Source: Clostridia bacterium
Lineage (GTDB): Bacteria; Bacillota_A; Clostridia; Christensenellales; CAG-138
Assembly: GCA_017394605.1 (NCBI GenBank)
Contig: JAFPXU010000082.1
Span: 1-55,095 of the forward strand
Length of the DNA: 55,095 bases
Direction of reading: 5' to 3'
The stretch's first letter is position 1; every line of letters begins with the position of its first letter. Positions 1-7,654 of the stretch are shown here, piece by piece. The position numbers were made by a program, and so were the translations under genes. The notes under the pieces are model-generated. The model worked only from the letters and a program-made list of their open reading frames with translations. It was not told the origin of the DNA and made no database searches.

Positions 1-1854
1 CGGTACATGACCGCCGTTCCACTGCCATTCGATCTCTGCGTCGGTTCCGGAATTCAGCCAGGCGATCTGCAGGTTCAGGGAGTTCATCATGGAGATGTCA
101 CCCTCGGAAGCGCCCATCAGGATCCTTGCCCAGGTGGGACCATCTGTTCCATCAGCTCCGATGTAGTTCAGCGGGTTATATAGATCAACGATGTTGTTCC
201 CGTATTCGTCACCGGTCTGAATCTCGTCTATGTCTGCCTGATAAGCGGCCAGCATCTCTGCAAAGGAAGAATAATTAGCGGAATCGGTCTTGCTGGACGC
301 GGATTGTGTTGTTCCGGAGTCAGGCGTTCCGACTTCATCGCCGCTGCCGCGGTTCATGTCGGGAGGACCGCCTGCGCTGTCTCTTCCGGGACCACCGTTG
401 CCCATATCAGGAGGACCGCCTGCGAAATCACCGCCCGGTCTGCCGTTTCCGCCGTGACCGCCTTCCATACTGCCGGAACTGCTGCCGGTGCTGCCCTTGA
501 CATACCAGCCGTTGATAAACGCTTCCGCACGGTCCGCGTCCGTCATCGCGGCGACTTCGCTGTCGGAAAGAGCTGTACCATCACTGTTAAACCAGGTCCA
601 GTCTTCCGCGTAAGCAAGCCGGTCAATATAATCCTGCAGGCTTTGCTCGAACTCTGCAAGATACAGATCCAGGTAGGTACCGTAATAGCCGTTGGTATCC
701 GCATGCCCGGTTTCATCATATTCGATGGTGAGAGCGACCGTATCAAAGGTGTCATCGTCGCCGTTCAGATTGAAGCCGACCTTTGCTTCTTCGATAGTCA
801 GATTCTGTGCGTTGATATACTCCATATACTCAGCCGCCAGATACTCAGCGAGCTGTTTCTGGAAGTCCGTGTTGAAGCTGTAGTCTGGATTCAGGTAATA
901 CTCGAAAGCCAGCGTCATGTCCGCTTCTGCAAGGGAAGTAATGGCGCTATAGGCCATGCAGCCCCAGAGACCATCGGAGAGCTCTACCTCACTGCCGTTC
1001 ACCGTGACCGTGGTGCTATAGCTGCCGTCGGAATTCTTATAGACTCCGACCGCTCCCTGGGAGATTTCATAATCATAGAAATCCGGGTTGTTGGAGGTTG
1101 CTGCAAGCATCGTCGCATGCGCTCCGCCGCCGGAACCACCGGTGGAGACGAAATAGTCCACGCTGCCGGGAAGATTGCCGAGCATAATGTTGAACTTCAC
1201 GAAACGAACAACATTCTTCTGATCCACAAGACAGGACGGAGCGTCACCGGTATAGGTGCCGTCAGACAGCGTGCTCTGCTTGCCCCGGTTGCCGCAGGCG
1301 ATATTGATATAGCCTTCTTTGGCGTAGGTGGTTCCCGCCGTCTGATTCGACTGTGCGGAGTAGCCCGCTGCGCCGGTGTTGATGATGACCGGAGCGGTAG
1401 CCGCCGTATAGACCTGGCCGTTGGTGCTGGTCACAGTCGCGTCGTAATCAATAACGAGAGTACCGGAGGCCGTACCGCTGGTAACATCCGCATTGCCGTC
1501 GCCGTCGGTATCCACACCCTTCACATATGCGCCAGGCACGCAGACGGATACGCCCTGATAATCCGGAAGCTCTGCATTGGTAACCGCTGTCACAATGGCC
1601 ATCGTCCAGGCGTCGGCGTTTTCGGAATACGTCCATTCCGGCTTGATGTTTGCCAGATTGAGCGCAGACTCAATGTCCGCCTTCTCCGCACTTTCCGCAG
1701 TAATCACTGTCGTATCGGCAGACTGGCTCTGGCTGTTATCAGCTGTCTGAGGTGTGCTGTCATCATTTGTCGTTGTTTCGCCTGAGCTTGTGCCGCAGGC
1801 CGCAAGCCCCAGGACGAGGGCCAGTGCAAGAAGAATTGCCATAACCTTTTTCAT
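1..1854 (-). CDS. Tannase-like alpha/beta-hydrolase lipoprotein (partial, runs off left edge)
   Basis: The reading frame is open from an ATG at 1854 to the window edge (618 codons seen, C-terminus missing). Residues 1-20 form a lipoprotein signal ending in L-A-A-C20, so the protein is probably anchored outside the membrane. The candidate catalytic triad is S241 in a GGSGGGAHA nucleophile elbow, D586 (EGD), and H616 (GGH) just before the edge. This layout resembles bacterial tannase/feruloyl-esterase-like hydrolases; the substrate is not evident. Between about residues 470 and 525 there is a Gly/Pro/Asp/Met-rich low-complexity insert (repeats of GGPPDM) inside the hydrolase domain. The gene lies 13 bases after the preceding lipoprotein gene and is probably co-transcribed with it and the two-component system. 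The alpha/beta-hydrolase call is good; the tannase name is tentative. Confidence 0.65.
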   Translation of the reverse strand, partial: MKKVMAILLALALVLGLAACGTSSGETTTNDDSTPQTADNSQSQSADTTVITAESAEKADIESALNLANIKPEWTYSENADAWTMAIVTAVTNAELPDYQGVSVCVPGAYVKGVDTDGDGNADVTSGTASGTLVIDYDATVTSTNGQVYTAATAPVIINTGAAGYSAQSNQTAGTTYAKEGYINIACGNRGKQSTLSDGTYTGDAPSCLVDQKNVVRFVKFNIMLGNLPGSVDYFVSTGGSGGGAHATMLAATSNNPDFYDYEISQGAVGVYKNSDGSYSTTVTVNGSEVELSDGLWGCMAYSAITSLAEADMTLAFEYYLNPDYSFNTDFQKQLAEYLAAEYMEYINAQNLTIEEAKVGFNLNGDDDTFDTVALTIEYDETGHADTNGYYGTYLDLYLAEFEQSLQDYIDRLAYAEDWTWFNSDGTALSDSEVAAMTDADRAEAFINGWYVKGSTGSSSGSMEGGHGGNGRPGGDFAGGPPDMGNGGPGRDSAGGPPDMNRGSGDEVGTPDSGTTQSASSKTDSANYSSFAEMLAAYQADIDEIQTGDEYGNNIVDLYNPLNYIGADGTDGPTWARILMGASEGDISMMNSLNLQIAWLNSGTDAEIEWQWNGGHVP

Positions 1855-1867
1855 TGCTTTTTTCTCC

Positions 1868-3427
1868 TTATTTTGTTCCTGTCAGTGTCGCACCATTTAC
1901 GTAGAGCGTGTAGCCATTGCTGATCACATTCGCGGCGTTTCCGTTGAACTCCGTCACATAGCTGTCGCCGGTCAGCGTCCAGGTGCTGGTGCTGTCGAGG
2001 GTAACGGCAACTGTCCCGACCTCAGTGGAAACAGTCGTTCCGCTGGCATTGGTGATTTCTCCGTCAATATAGCCTTCGAAGCTGGAGCCGTTCGTCAGAT
2101 TCAGGGTCATCGTGGAATTGCTGCCGACTTTGACTGCTCCGGAAAGCTTCTGGGCAGAAGCGTTCAGAGTTGCCTCATTGCTGCCACCGCTCCATCCATC
2201 ATCGCAGACGGAAAGAAGAATGTTGTCAGCGTCCTCGTTGGTGATCGTAACCCCTTCCAGTGTGATAACCGCGTTGGTGTTGGTCACATGGAAAACGTGT
2301 CCATTCTTGCTGGTAAGGCTGCCGCCGGTCATGGTGAAATGGCTGGTACCGCTGTCCGCGTCTCCAGACATGGACTGGTAGATCATAATGCTGTCCAGGA
2401 AGGTGGCGTTGCCGTTACACTTGGTATTGTTTGCCGTAAGGTCGCAGTCCGTCAGCTCAATGGAGTTCAGGCCTTCGATGCAGACGCCCTCGGAAAGGTT
2501 CGAGACCAGCGTCGCATTGGCCGCATGGATCTCCGCAGTAGAGTAGATCGCCGGGGAGCCCAGGCCATTGGAGGTATAAGTACCGCCGTCCACGAAAACC
2601 GTCCCGCCGCCTCTGTCGGTCCGAATCGCCGCGGAGGACCTGCCGCTGGTGGTGACGTCCAGATCATAGGCGTAGGTGACGCCGCCGCCGGTGGTCATGA
2701 TGCCGCCGGAACCATTGCCTGTGGTCGTAATGGCCGTATCACGGATGATCACGGTGGTGCCATCGCCGGAGGCTCCGTTCTGGCCGCCGTTGCCGCCGTA
2801 GCTGAATACGCCGTTTGCGCCGTCTGCGTCAGAAGTGATCGTTCCGCCCGTGATGGTCGTTGTAGAACCGTCCTTCACAAGGACTGCTGCGTTCAGACCG
2901 TAGAAGTTGCAGTTGTCGCCGCCGTCGGAGTCGCCGGTTTTCGTCACCGTCGGATTTGTGATCGTGACCTCATCAGAAGTGGAGATCAGCAGGGCGCTCT
3001 CGTCAGCCGTGGTACTGGCGTAGGTTTGGTCGCTTTGAGAATCTCCGGAAGTAATCTCAACAGACGCTGTGTAATCGATATCTGCGCTGCTTCCTCCGGG
3101 AGCTCCGCCAGGCGCACCGCCCGGACCGCCGTTTCCATCCGGCTTGTCCGGAGGAGTGCCCCCTGGACCGCCTTGAGGGGGAGTGCCTCCGGGGCCGCCC
3201 TCAGGAGGAGTGCCGCCGGGACCGCCCTCAGGGGGGTCACCGGGAAAACCACCGGGCACGTTACTTTCTGCGTTTTCAGAATTGTTACTGGCATCAGCAG
3301 TCTCAGACTGCTCTGCTGCAGTGGTCGAATTATCAGTATCAGAGGATGCGCTGCTTTTGCAGGCTGCCAGGCTGAGAACCAGCAGTGCTGCGAGCAGAAG
3401 AGCGATCATGTTTTTAAATTTCTTCAT
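1868..3427 (-). CDS. Beta-helix-like lipoprotein with Gly/Pro-rich stalk
   Basis: A 519-residue protein. The start is the ATG at 3427, which has GGAGG eight bases upstream; longer in-frame starts would run into the kinase gene. A signal peptide ends at a lipobox (LAAC). After a Ser/Thr/Asn stretch comes a stalk with three tandem GGPGGTPP units and further PGGAPGG units. The remainder is a ladder of short Thr/Val/Ile/Gly/Asn-rich segments such as TTITGGTITSDADG and SIELTDCDLTANN, as expected for a right-handed parallel beta-helix. The C-terminus (STWTLTGDSYVTEF...VISNGYTLYVNG) matches the end of the lipoprotein at 11059-12090. It is probably a surface adhesin or polysaccharide-binding protein; the ligand is unknown. 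Its promoter has the same tandem box as the adjacent response-regulator operon. Confidence 0.7.
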   Translation of the reverse strand: MKKFKNMIALLLAALLVLSLAACKSSASSDTDNSTTAAEQSETADASNNSENAESNVPGGFPGDPPEGGPGGTPPEGGPGGTPPQGGPGGTPPDKPDGNGGPGGAPGGAPGGSSADIDYTASVEITSGDSQSDQTYASTTADESALLISTSDEVTITNPTVTKTGDSDGGDNCNFYGLNAAVLVKDGSTTTITGGTITSDADGANGVFSYGGNGGQNGASGDGTTVIIRDTAITTTGNGSGGIMTTGGGVTYAYDLDVTTSGRSSAAIRTDRGGGTVFVDGGTYTSNGLGSPAIYSTAEIHAANATLVSNLSEGVCIEGLNSIELTDCDLTANNTKCNGNATFLDSIMIYQSMSGDADSGTSHFTMTGGSLTSKNGHVFHVTNTNAVITLEGVTITNEDADNILLSVCDDGWSGGSNEATLNASAQKLSGAVKVGSNSTMTLNLTNGSSFEGYIDGEITNASGTTVSTEVGTVAVTLDSTSTWTLTGDSYVTEFNGNAANVISNGYTLYVNGATLTGTK

Positions 3428-3458
3428 AAAGAAAACCTCCATTACGTTTGATGAGCTC

Positions 3459-3491
3459 ATTGTAAAGGAGGTTCCTTGAAACAAGATTGAA
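3459..3491 (-). promoter_or_regulatory. Tandem-repeat regulator box plus -10 upstream of the beta-helix lipoprotein gene
   Basis: On the minus strand, TTCAATCTTGTTTCAA (3491-3476) contains two TTCAA half sites 11 bases apart. It is followed after exactly 11 bases by a -10-like TACAAT (3464-3459). There is no recognisable -35, so the box sits where the -35 would be, as in promoters activated by OmpR-family regulators. The same layout precedes the response regulator (5463-5495), and 14 of 16 box bases agree. The predicted transcript starts about 25 bases before the lipoprotein start codon. The regulator assignment is inferred from proximity and the shared box. Confidence 0.6.
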
Positions 3492-3497
3492 GTTTCA

Positions 3498-4763
3498 TTA
3501 TTTTTTTTCGGGGATCGATACTGTGAATCGGACCTTGCCGTTCTGGCTGGAGACTGCAATATTCCCGCCATGTTTTTCCGCGACTGCCTTTGCTATGGAA
3601 AGGCCAAGCCCATAATGATGCCCGTCGCTGCTGCGAGCTTCATCAACCCGATAGAAACGGTCAAAGAGGTGCTCCAGTTTCTCCGGAGGAATCTCATCCC
3701 CGTCATTGACTGTGCTGAGCACTGCCGTATGACCGAGACGCTTCAGTGACAGTTCAATCACGCTTCCTGTCCCGTGCCTTACCGCATTATCCAGCAGGAT
3801 AGATGTGAGCTGTGTCAACTGGGCTTGATTGCCTGTGACATGGATCTCTTCGTCAATGTCGCTTTGGATCGTTTTCCCCTGATCAAACGCGACGCTTTCA
3901 AAAGCAAGCACTTCACCGGTGACGATCCGGGAGAGATCGACCGTTTCCATGGGCGTTTCCGTATTTTCCGCTCTGGAAAGATCCAGGAGCTGCTTTACCA
4001 GGTCTCCCATGCGTTCATTTTCATACTGGATATTTGCCAGCCACTCATTTTCTCCCAGCTCCCTGGAAAGAAGCTCCGCATTGGTACTGATCACAGCAAC
4101 CGGTGTCTTCAGTTCATGACTGGCATCTGAGATGAACTGCTTCTGCTGTTTGTCGTTTTCCTCCAGGGGATGGATGATCTGTCGGGAAAGAATAAGGGAT
4201 ATGAAGAACAGGATAACAATGGACGCCCCGCCAATGATAAGAACATTGTGCAGCAACATCTTCAGACTGCTTTCCGTCATCGTATCGTCGATAAAAGCCA
4301 CCAGCGTAAAATCCGGTTTACTGCTGATCCTATAAGACAGGGTGTCAAGCCTTCCAGCGGTTTTGTTTTTTGCCAGCAGTTCCCGTGCTATTGAAATCAG
4401 CTCGTCCTCGCCGTATATCCCGTTAGCCCCATCGTTTACGGAAAGCACAGAGCCATCTGCAGAGAACGCGACCGAATAAAAAGTGGAGAGACGAAAGCCC
4501 GGTCCTAAATCCGGGGGCATGTTTTCCGGCCTGCTGTCAGGGACGGGAAGGTTCTGACTTTCGGGCTTCAGATCGGGCGCTTTTTCTGCTTCCGGCTGCT
4601 GGTCAAGAGAATAAAGATCCACATACCGCTCCAGCATTTCCGTACTTCGCTGACGGACTTCATGATAGCTCGCCAGCATGATCACGGACAGGGTAACGCC
4701 GAACAGAAGGATAAGCGAGAGCATGATCGATAATATGATCTTTTTTCTGGATCTGCTAAACAT
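3498..4763 (-). CDS. Two-component sensor histidine kinase
   Basis: A 421-residue protein with a short cytoplasmic N-terminus, transmembrane helix 1 at about residues 9-31, an extracytoplasmic sensor region of about 130 residues, and transmembrane helix 2 at about 173-193. These are followed by the dimerisation/phosphoacceptor helix with H216 in SDASHELKTP, and a HATPase domain with N-box DNAVRHG, a DRF(Y)R motif and GLGLSIAK. The sensor part has a Pro-rich segment (PDLKPES...PDSRPENMPPDLGPG) and no named domain that I recognise. The start overlaps the regulator's stop by 8 bases, which indicates translational coupling. It presumably phosphorylates the regulator encoded at 4756-5439. The stimulus is unknown, but the context (MacAB-type transporter, surface lipoproteins) suggests an envelope signal or antimicrobial peptide. 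Confidence 0.9.
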   Translation of the reverse strand: MFSRSRKKIILSIMLSLILLFGVTLSVIMLASYHEVRQRSTEMLERYVDLYSLDQQPEAEKAPDLKPESQNLPVPDSRPENMPPDLGPGFRLSTFYSVAFSADGSVLSVNDGANGIYGEDELISIARELLAKNKTAGRLDTLSYRISSKPDFTLVAFIDDTMTESSLKMLLHNVLIIGGASIVILFFISLILSRQIIHPLEENDKQQKQFISDASHELKTPVAVISTNAELLSRELGENEWLANIQYENERMGDLVKQLLDLSRAENTETPMETVDLSRIVTGEVLAFESVAFDQGKTIQSDIDEEIHVTGNQAQLTQLTSILLDNAVRHGTGSVIELSLKRLGHTAVLSTVNDGDEIPPEKLEHLFDRFYRVDEARSSDGHHYGLGLSIAKAVAEKHGGNIAVSSQNGKVRFTVSIPEKK

Positions 4764-5439
4764 CTTTTTCCCTCAATTCATATCCCAGTCCGCGCACCGC
4801 CTTGATCTCCACCTTGGAGCCGACAAAGGCCAACTTCTTCCGCGTGAAGGACATATATACCTCCACGTTGTTGTATTCTGCTTCATTCTCAAAGCCCCAG
4901 ATCTTTACGGCAAGCTGCTCCCTGGTCATGATCTGTCCCTGGTTGCCGAACATGTATTCCAGAATGCGCAGCTCTTTTTCTCCGAGCCGGACACTTTGCC
5001 CGGTGGAATTACAGGTCAGTGTTGCTTTTGCTGTATCAAGGGAGAGATCGCCGAATTTCAGATTTCCGTCCTGAAAACTTGCGCTCCGCCTGCCAAGGGC
5101 ACGGAGCCTGGCCAGCAGTTCTTTGGTCTGGAACGGCTTTGTAAGGTAGTCGTCAGCACCGCTGTCCAGACCTTCGACTTTATCATCCAGCTGGCTCTTT
5201 GCGGTCAGCATCAGGATGGGTGTTTTGATACCGTTATTTCTCGCCCGGCGGGCAACCTCAAAGCCGTTCATCTCCGGCATCATCACATCAAGGACAGCAA
5301 TATCATATATGCTGCTTTCCAGCGCAGCCAGAGCGGATGCACCGTCCGCCACATGATCAACGTCAAACTTCTCCTGCTTCATCAGAGCAACGAGAGCAGC
5401 CGCCATTCGTTTTTCATCTTCAGCCAAAAGTACCCGCAT
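4756..5439 (-). CDS. OmpR-family response regulator
   Basis: A 227-residue protein with an N-terminal receiver domain (acidic pocket E7-D8, phosphoacceptor D51 in IAVLDVMMPE, conserved T/K in MLTAKS) and a C-terminal winged-helix DNA-binding domain (about residues 125-225; EKELRILEYMF, EVYMSFTRKK, RGLGYEL). An upstream in-frame TTG exists at 5457, but AAAGG lies well placed only for the ATG at 5439. The gene is co-transcribed with the kinase at 3498-4763. Its own promoter carries the tandem box that also precedes the lipoprotein gene at 3427, so it is probably autoregulated and activates the two lipoprotein genes. Confidence 0.92.
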   Translation of the reverse strand: MRVLLAEDEKRMAAALVALMKQEKFDVDHVADGASALAALESSIYDIAVLDVMMPEMNGFEVARRARNNGIKTPILMLTAKSQLDDKVEGLDSGADDYLTKPFQTKELLARLRALGRRSASFQDGNLKFGDLSLDTAKATLTCNSTGQSVRLGEKELRILEYMFGNQGQIMTREQLAVKIWGFENEAEYNNVEVYMSFTRKKLAFVGSKVEIKAVRGLGYELREKDV

Positions 5440-5462
5440 GAAATCACTGCCTTTCAATACGT

Positions 5463-5495
5463 ATATTACTTAGAAAGGATTGAGAAAAGATTGAA
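5463..5495 (-). promoter_or_regulatory. Tandem-repeat regulator box plus -10 upstream of the two-component operon
   Basis: Minus strand: TTCAATCTTTTCTCAA (5495-5480), half sites 11 bases apart, then 11 bases, then the -10-like TAATAT (5468-5463). Box sequence and box-to-minus-10 distance are the same as at 3459-3491. The predicted start site is about 15-20 bases before the regulator ATG at 5439. Confidence 0.6.
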
Positions 5496-5784
5496 ATCCG
5501 GTCGTTACTTTTGCGGACTATAGTTTCTCCATCTAAAACCGTGTCATCTTTTCTGCCCTGCAAGGGAATTATAATTAGTTTTTTTCTTTATGCCGTTAAC
5601 AGAATAAACCGTATTCTCTGGAATAAACAAGAGATTTCCTATCATAATCGATGCCGGTATAGTTCCTTTTTTGAAGCATATCGCCATATGTGTGATTTTC
5701 CAAAGCCCGCGACAGTGAGCAGTCCAGGGGAAGTATATACCAGGACTGCACAAAATACTGCATTTTATCTGATGAGAATTGGGC
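5496..5784. other. Non-coding stretch between the permease gene and the two-component operon
   Basis: No credible gene in either strand. It holds a 31-base dyad at 5719-5749 (listed separately) and AT-rich sequence. The permease gene ends at 5785 and no T-run follows the dyad, so read-through into the two-component operon is possible. Confidence 0.5.
5719..5749. repeat. Inverted repeat downstream of the MacB-like permease
   Basis: Arms GCAGTCC and GGACTGC pair perfectly. After one A-A mismatch two more G-C pairs follow, around an 11-base loop. It lies 36 bases beyond the permease stop. It could be a transcript-end hairpin, but there is no U-tract on the minus strand, so a factor-binding dyad is also possible. 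Confidence 0.5.
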
Positions 5785-6954
5785 TTATTTTCTCTGGAGC
5801 GCATCGATCGGCGTCAGTTTTGCAGCTTTATTGGCGGGATATATGCCAAAGATCACACCGATGACCGTGCAGAAAAGCAGTGCCCCGACCGCCACGGAAA
5901 AATCAACATTCAATTCCGTACCGAAGAGATGGCTGACAATTTTCATTCCGATTTCAGATATAAGCAGGCCAATGAGACCGCCCATTACGGACAGAACGAT
6001 TGCCTCAACCAGGAACTGGGTGAGGATGTGCTCTCTTTTTGCCCCGATTGCCTTGCGGATACCGATCTCCCGGGTGCGCTCCGCAACGGAAACCAGCATG
6101 ATATTCATGATGCCGATGCCGCCAACAATCAGAGAAATTGCGGCAATACCCCCAAGCATGAGGGACATGGTGTTCGTGACCGTGTCAAGGGTGCTCAGAA
6201 GCTGGGAAAGATTGAAAACACGGTATGCGTCTTCATCCTGTGTCAGATTGTCCATATACAGTTCTGCAATGGATTGTGCCTGGTTAATGGTATCGGACGA
6301 GGTGGATTTTACATAAACAGTCGTGATATCGGTTGTATCCGAAATACGCTGCGCTGAGGTCAAGGGAATCAGGATGGCGGTATCCAGCGATCCCGTAAGC
6401 GTAGTGCCGGCTTCCTCAAGAAGGCCGACTACGGTAAATGTTTTGCCGCTCATTGTCAGCGTGTTGCCGATTACGTCATAGCTTTCGTACAGCTTTTCCG
6501 CAATTTCCGTTCCGATAACGGCAACGTCCGTCCTCCATTCCAGATCGGACGGAACGATCCCGCGTCCTGCCTGCAGATTCATTTCATTGATGGACATATA
6601 GTTTTCCATCACGCCGACAGCGTTCGCGCTGGTGTATTCGGACTTGTATCGGGCTGTCCCGGGAACCGTCAGATAAGGGGATATGGCGGCGATATAATCG
6701 GAATACTCAAGCAGACCGTCGAAGTCTTCCGCTTTCAGGGAAATGTCGCTGCCGGTAACCATGATCGTAAGCCGGTCCGTACCGAGCGAGGAGATCGCGT
6801 CTGTGATCGTCTGCGTCGCCCCGTTGGAAATGGACATGAGCATTACAACGGCGACAACGCCGATAATAATGCCTAGCATGGTCAGAAAAGAGCGCATCTT
6901 GTTTGAGAGCGTAGCGCGGAGGGCAAGACGCACGGTGTTGAAAAACATGGTCAT
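5785..6954 (-). CDS. MacB/FtsX-type ABC transporter permease
   Basis: A 389-residue protein with a transmembrane helix at about residues 21-43 (FLTMLGIIIGVVAVVMLMS), a large MacB-type periplasmic-core domain (about 45-265) and three C-terminal helices with the typical ISLIVGGIGIMNIMLVSVAERTREIGIRKAIGA region. The start is the ATG at 6954, four bases after the start of the ATPase stop codon (TGACATG) with AGGAGG upstream; the in-frame extension to 7002 would overlap the ATPase gene. It works with the ATPase at 6956-7636 and the adaptor at 7655-9313 as a mechanotransmitting ABC complex. In Firmicutes such complexes act in export or in resistance to antimicrobial peptides. The substrate here is not evident. 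Confidence 0.9.
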   Translation of the reverse strand: MTMFFNTVRLALRATLSNKMRSFLTMLGIIIGVVAVVMLMSISNGATQTITDAISSLGTDRLTIMVTGSDISLKAEDFDGLLEYSDYIAAISPYLTVPGTARYKSEYTSANAVGVMENYMSINEMNLQAGRGIVPSDLEWRTDVAVIGTEIAEKLYESYDVIGNTLTMSGKTFTVVGLLEEAGTTLTGSLDTAILIPLTSAQRISDTTDITTVYVKSTSSDTINQAQSIAELYMDNLTQDEDAYRVFNLSQLLSTLDTVTNTMSLMLGGIAAISLIVGGIGIMNIMLVSVAERTREIGIRKAIGAKREHILTQFLVEAIVLSVMGGLIGLLISEIGMKIVSHLFGTELNVDFSVAVGALLFCTVIGVIFGIYPANKAAKLTPIDALQRK

Positions 6955-6955
6955 G

Positions 6956-7636
6956 TCAGATGATGCCCTCCTTTTCCTCATAGATACGTCCGTCATGCAC
7001 AAAAATGGTACGGTGCGCCATTTTTGCGACCTCGGGATTATGTGTGATCAGGACGACGGTGCAGTTCTTTTCAGTCAGACCCCCAATCAGATGCATGACA
7101 TCCTCGCCCGATTTGCTGTCCAGATTTCCGGTCGGTTCATCTGCCAGGATGACTTTTGCGTTTGAGGCTAGAGCGCGCGCAATGGCCACACGCTGCTGCT
7201 GACCGCCTGAAAGCTGGGAGGGTTTATGATGGATGCGGTTACTCAGGCCGACCATGTTCAGCGCTTCCTTGGCACGTTCTATCCGTTCTCTCGCACCGAT
7301 CTTCTGATAGATCAGAGGAAGCTCGACGTTCTCTAACGCGTTCATCTGGTCCAGAAGGTTGAACTGCTGAAAAACGAAGCCGATTTTTAAGCTTCGGATA
7401 TCCGAAAGCTGGCGGTCGTTGCATTCTGCTATATCCATTCCGTCCAGATAATAGGTACCGGAATCGGCGTTATCCAGACATCCCATGATGTTCATCAAGG
7501 TCGTCTTGCCGGACCCGGAAGGACCGCAGACCGCGACAAATTCGTTCGGCCGTATATGCAGGGAAACGTCCTGAAGCGCGCGGACGATTTCGTCTCCGAC
7601 GTAAAACGTTTTCGATATGTTCTTCATCAGAATCAT
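6956..7636 (-). CDS. MacB/LolD-type ABC transporter ATPase
   Basis: A 226-residue ATPase with Walker A GPSGSGKTT, Q-loop FVFQQFNLL, signature LSGGQQQRVAIARAL, Walker B VILADEPTGNLD and H-loop LITHN, typical of the MacB/LolD/FtsE branch. The start at 7636 has AGGAG six bases upstream. It lies 18 bases after the adaptor gene and overlaps the leader of the permease gene, so the three form one operon transcribed from about 9335. Confidence 0.93.
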   Translation of the reverse strand: MILMKNISKTFYVGDEIVRALQDVSLHIRPNEFVAVCGPSGSGKTTLMNIMGCLDNADSGTYYLDGMDIAECNDRQLSDIRSLKIGFVFQQFNLLDQMNALENVELPLIYQKIGARERIERAKEALNMVGLSNRIHHKPSQLSGGQQQRVAIARALASNAKVILADEPTGNLDSKSGEDVMHLIGGLTEKNCTVVLITHNPEVAKMAHRTIFVHDGRIYEEKEGII

Positions 7637-7654
7637 ATGCTTGCTCCTGCCCGA

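Noticed and set aside
304..3451. Long plus-strand open frames (about 490-565 codons) opposite the two lipoprotein genes
   Set aside because: They are antisense shadows. The minus frames have signal peptides, ribosome binding sites and domain motifs; the plus frames have low-complexity, Arg/Val/Gly-rich sequence without any.
3183..3479. Tandem Gly/Pro codon repeats as a CRISPR-like or minisatellite array
   Set aside because: The repeats are in frame and encode the GGPGGTPP stalk of a lipoprotein; there are no spacers.
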